This document shows, piece after piece, positions 37,305 through 37,328 of a DNA stretch of 37,328 nucleotides; positions within the stretch are counted from its first letter, which is position 1, and the number at the start of each line of letters is the position of its first letter. The stretch comes from Zeimonas sp039807785. Lineage in GTDB: Bacteria > Pseudomonadota > Gammaproteobacteria > Burkholderiales > Burkholderiaceae_E. The DNA lies in contig JBDHRX010000016.1 in the NCBI GenBank assembly GCA_039807785.1, forward strand, positions 1 to 37,328. Reading direction: 5' to 3'. A program made the translations under genes and the position numbers. A model generated the notes under the pieces. That model was given only the letters and a program-made list of their open reading frames with translations, made no database searches and was not told the origin of the DNA.

Positions 37305-37328
37305 GCCCGGCGACGGCCGCGGCGCGAT

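Overview
The window is GC-rich, gene-dense bacterial chromosome, most likely from a betaproteobacterium of the order Burkholderiales. The main evidence is the block mnmG-rsmG-parA-parB-atpIBEFHAGDC, an order familiar from the origin-proximal part of Burkholderiales main chromosomes. Supporting signs are an orphan Bug/TctC solute-binding protein and very high G/C at third codon positions. I see no rRNA or tRNA gene, insertion sequence, prophage or CRISPR array.

Layout. (1) 1-8.5 kb: an oxidative catabolic cluster. An IclR regulator is divergent from a CoA-acylating methylmalonate-semialdehyde dehydrogenase. Then come an SMR exporter (gdx/sugE type), a succinate-semialdehyde dehydrogenase-like enzyme, a Zn alcohol dehydrogenase, a GMC oxidoreductase and an L-2-hydroxyglutarate oxidase-like flavoprotein. 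Two tandem inverted repeats lie between iclR and the dehydrogenase gene. (2) 8.5-9.9 kb: a small DUF2892 membrane protein and a Crp/Fnr regulator, flanked by two parS sites, with a CRP-like operator in front of the DUF2892 gene. (3) 9.9-21.6 kb: tRNA modification (mnmG), 16S rRNA methylation (rsmG), chromosome partition (parAB) and the complete F1Fo ATP synthase operon with its own sigma-70 promoter. (4) 21.7-37.3 kb: an acyl-CoA catabolic locus. It holds a CaiB-type CoA transferase, two acyl-CoA dehydrogenases, a Bug protein, a cytoplasmic DMSO-reductase-family molybdoenzyme, a LysR regulator, an aldehyde dehydrogenase, a split NDP-forming acyl-CoA synthetase, two crotonase-fold enzymes and a thiolase.

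The most interesting result is in region 4. Five promoters, facing different ways and up to 10 kb apart, share one architecture: a 13-nt T-N11-A box (mostly TGA-N7-TCA), exactly 22 nt containing an A-run, then a TTG-type -35, 17-18 nt and a -10. The box centre falls near -64, the classical LysR-type position. The promoters drive the Bug-ACAD-CoA transferase operon, the ACAD-molybdoenzyme operon, the aldehyde dehydrogenase, the acyl-CoA synthetase operon, and the thiolase-crotonase operon. This ties the locus into one regulon, probably of the LysR encoded inside it. A palindrome of Fnr/Dnr type (TTGA-N6-TCAA) sits 22 nt upstream of a possible -10 for lysR, suggesting oxygen or nitric-oxide control. 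The pathway's likely shape is uptake of an organic acid or aldehyde precursor, CoA activation by ligase or CoA transfer, dehydrogenation, hydration or isomerisation, and thiolysis. The substrate and the job of the molybdoenzyme cannot be read from the sequence. One dehydrogenase and both crotonases lack usual catalytic acids, so the chemistry may not be textbook beta-oxidation.
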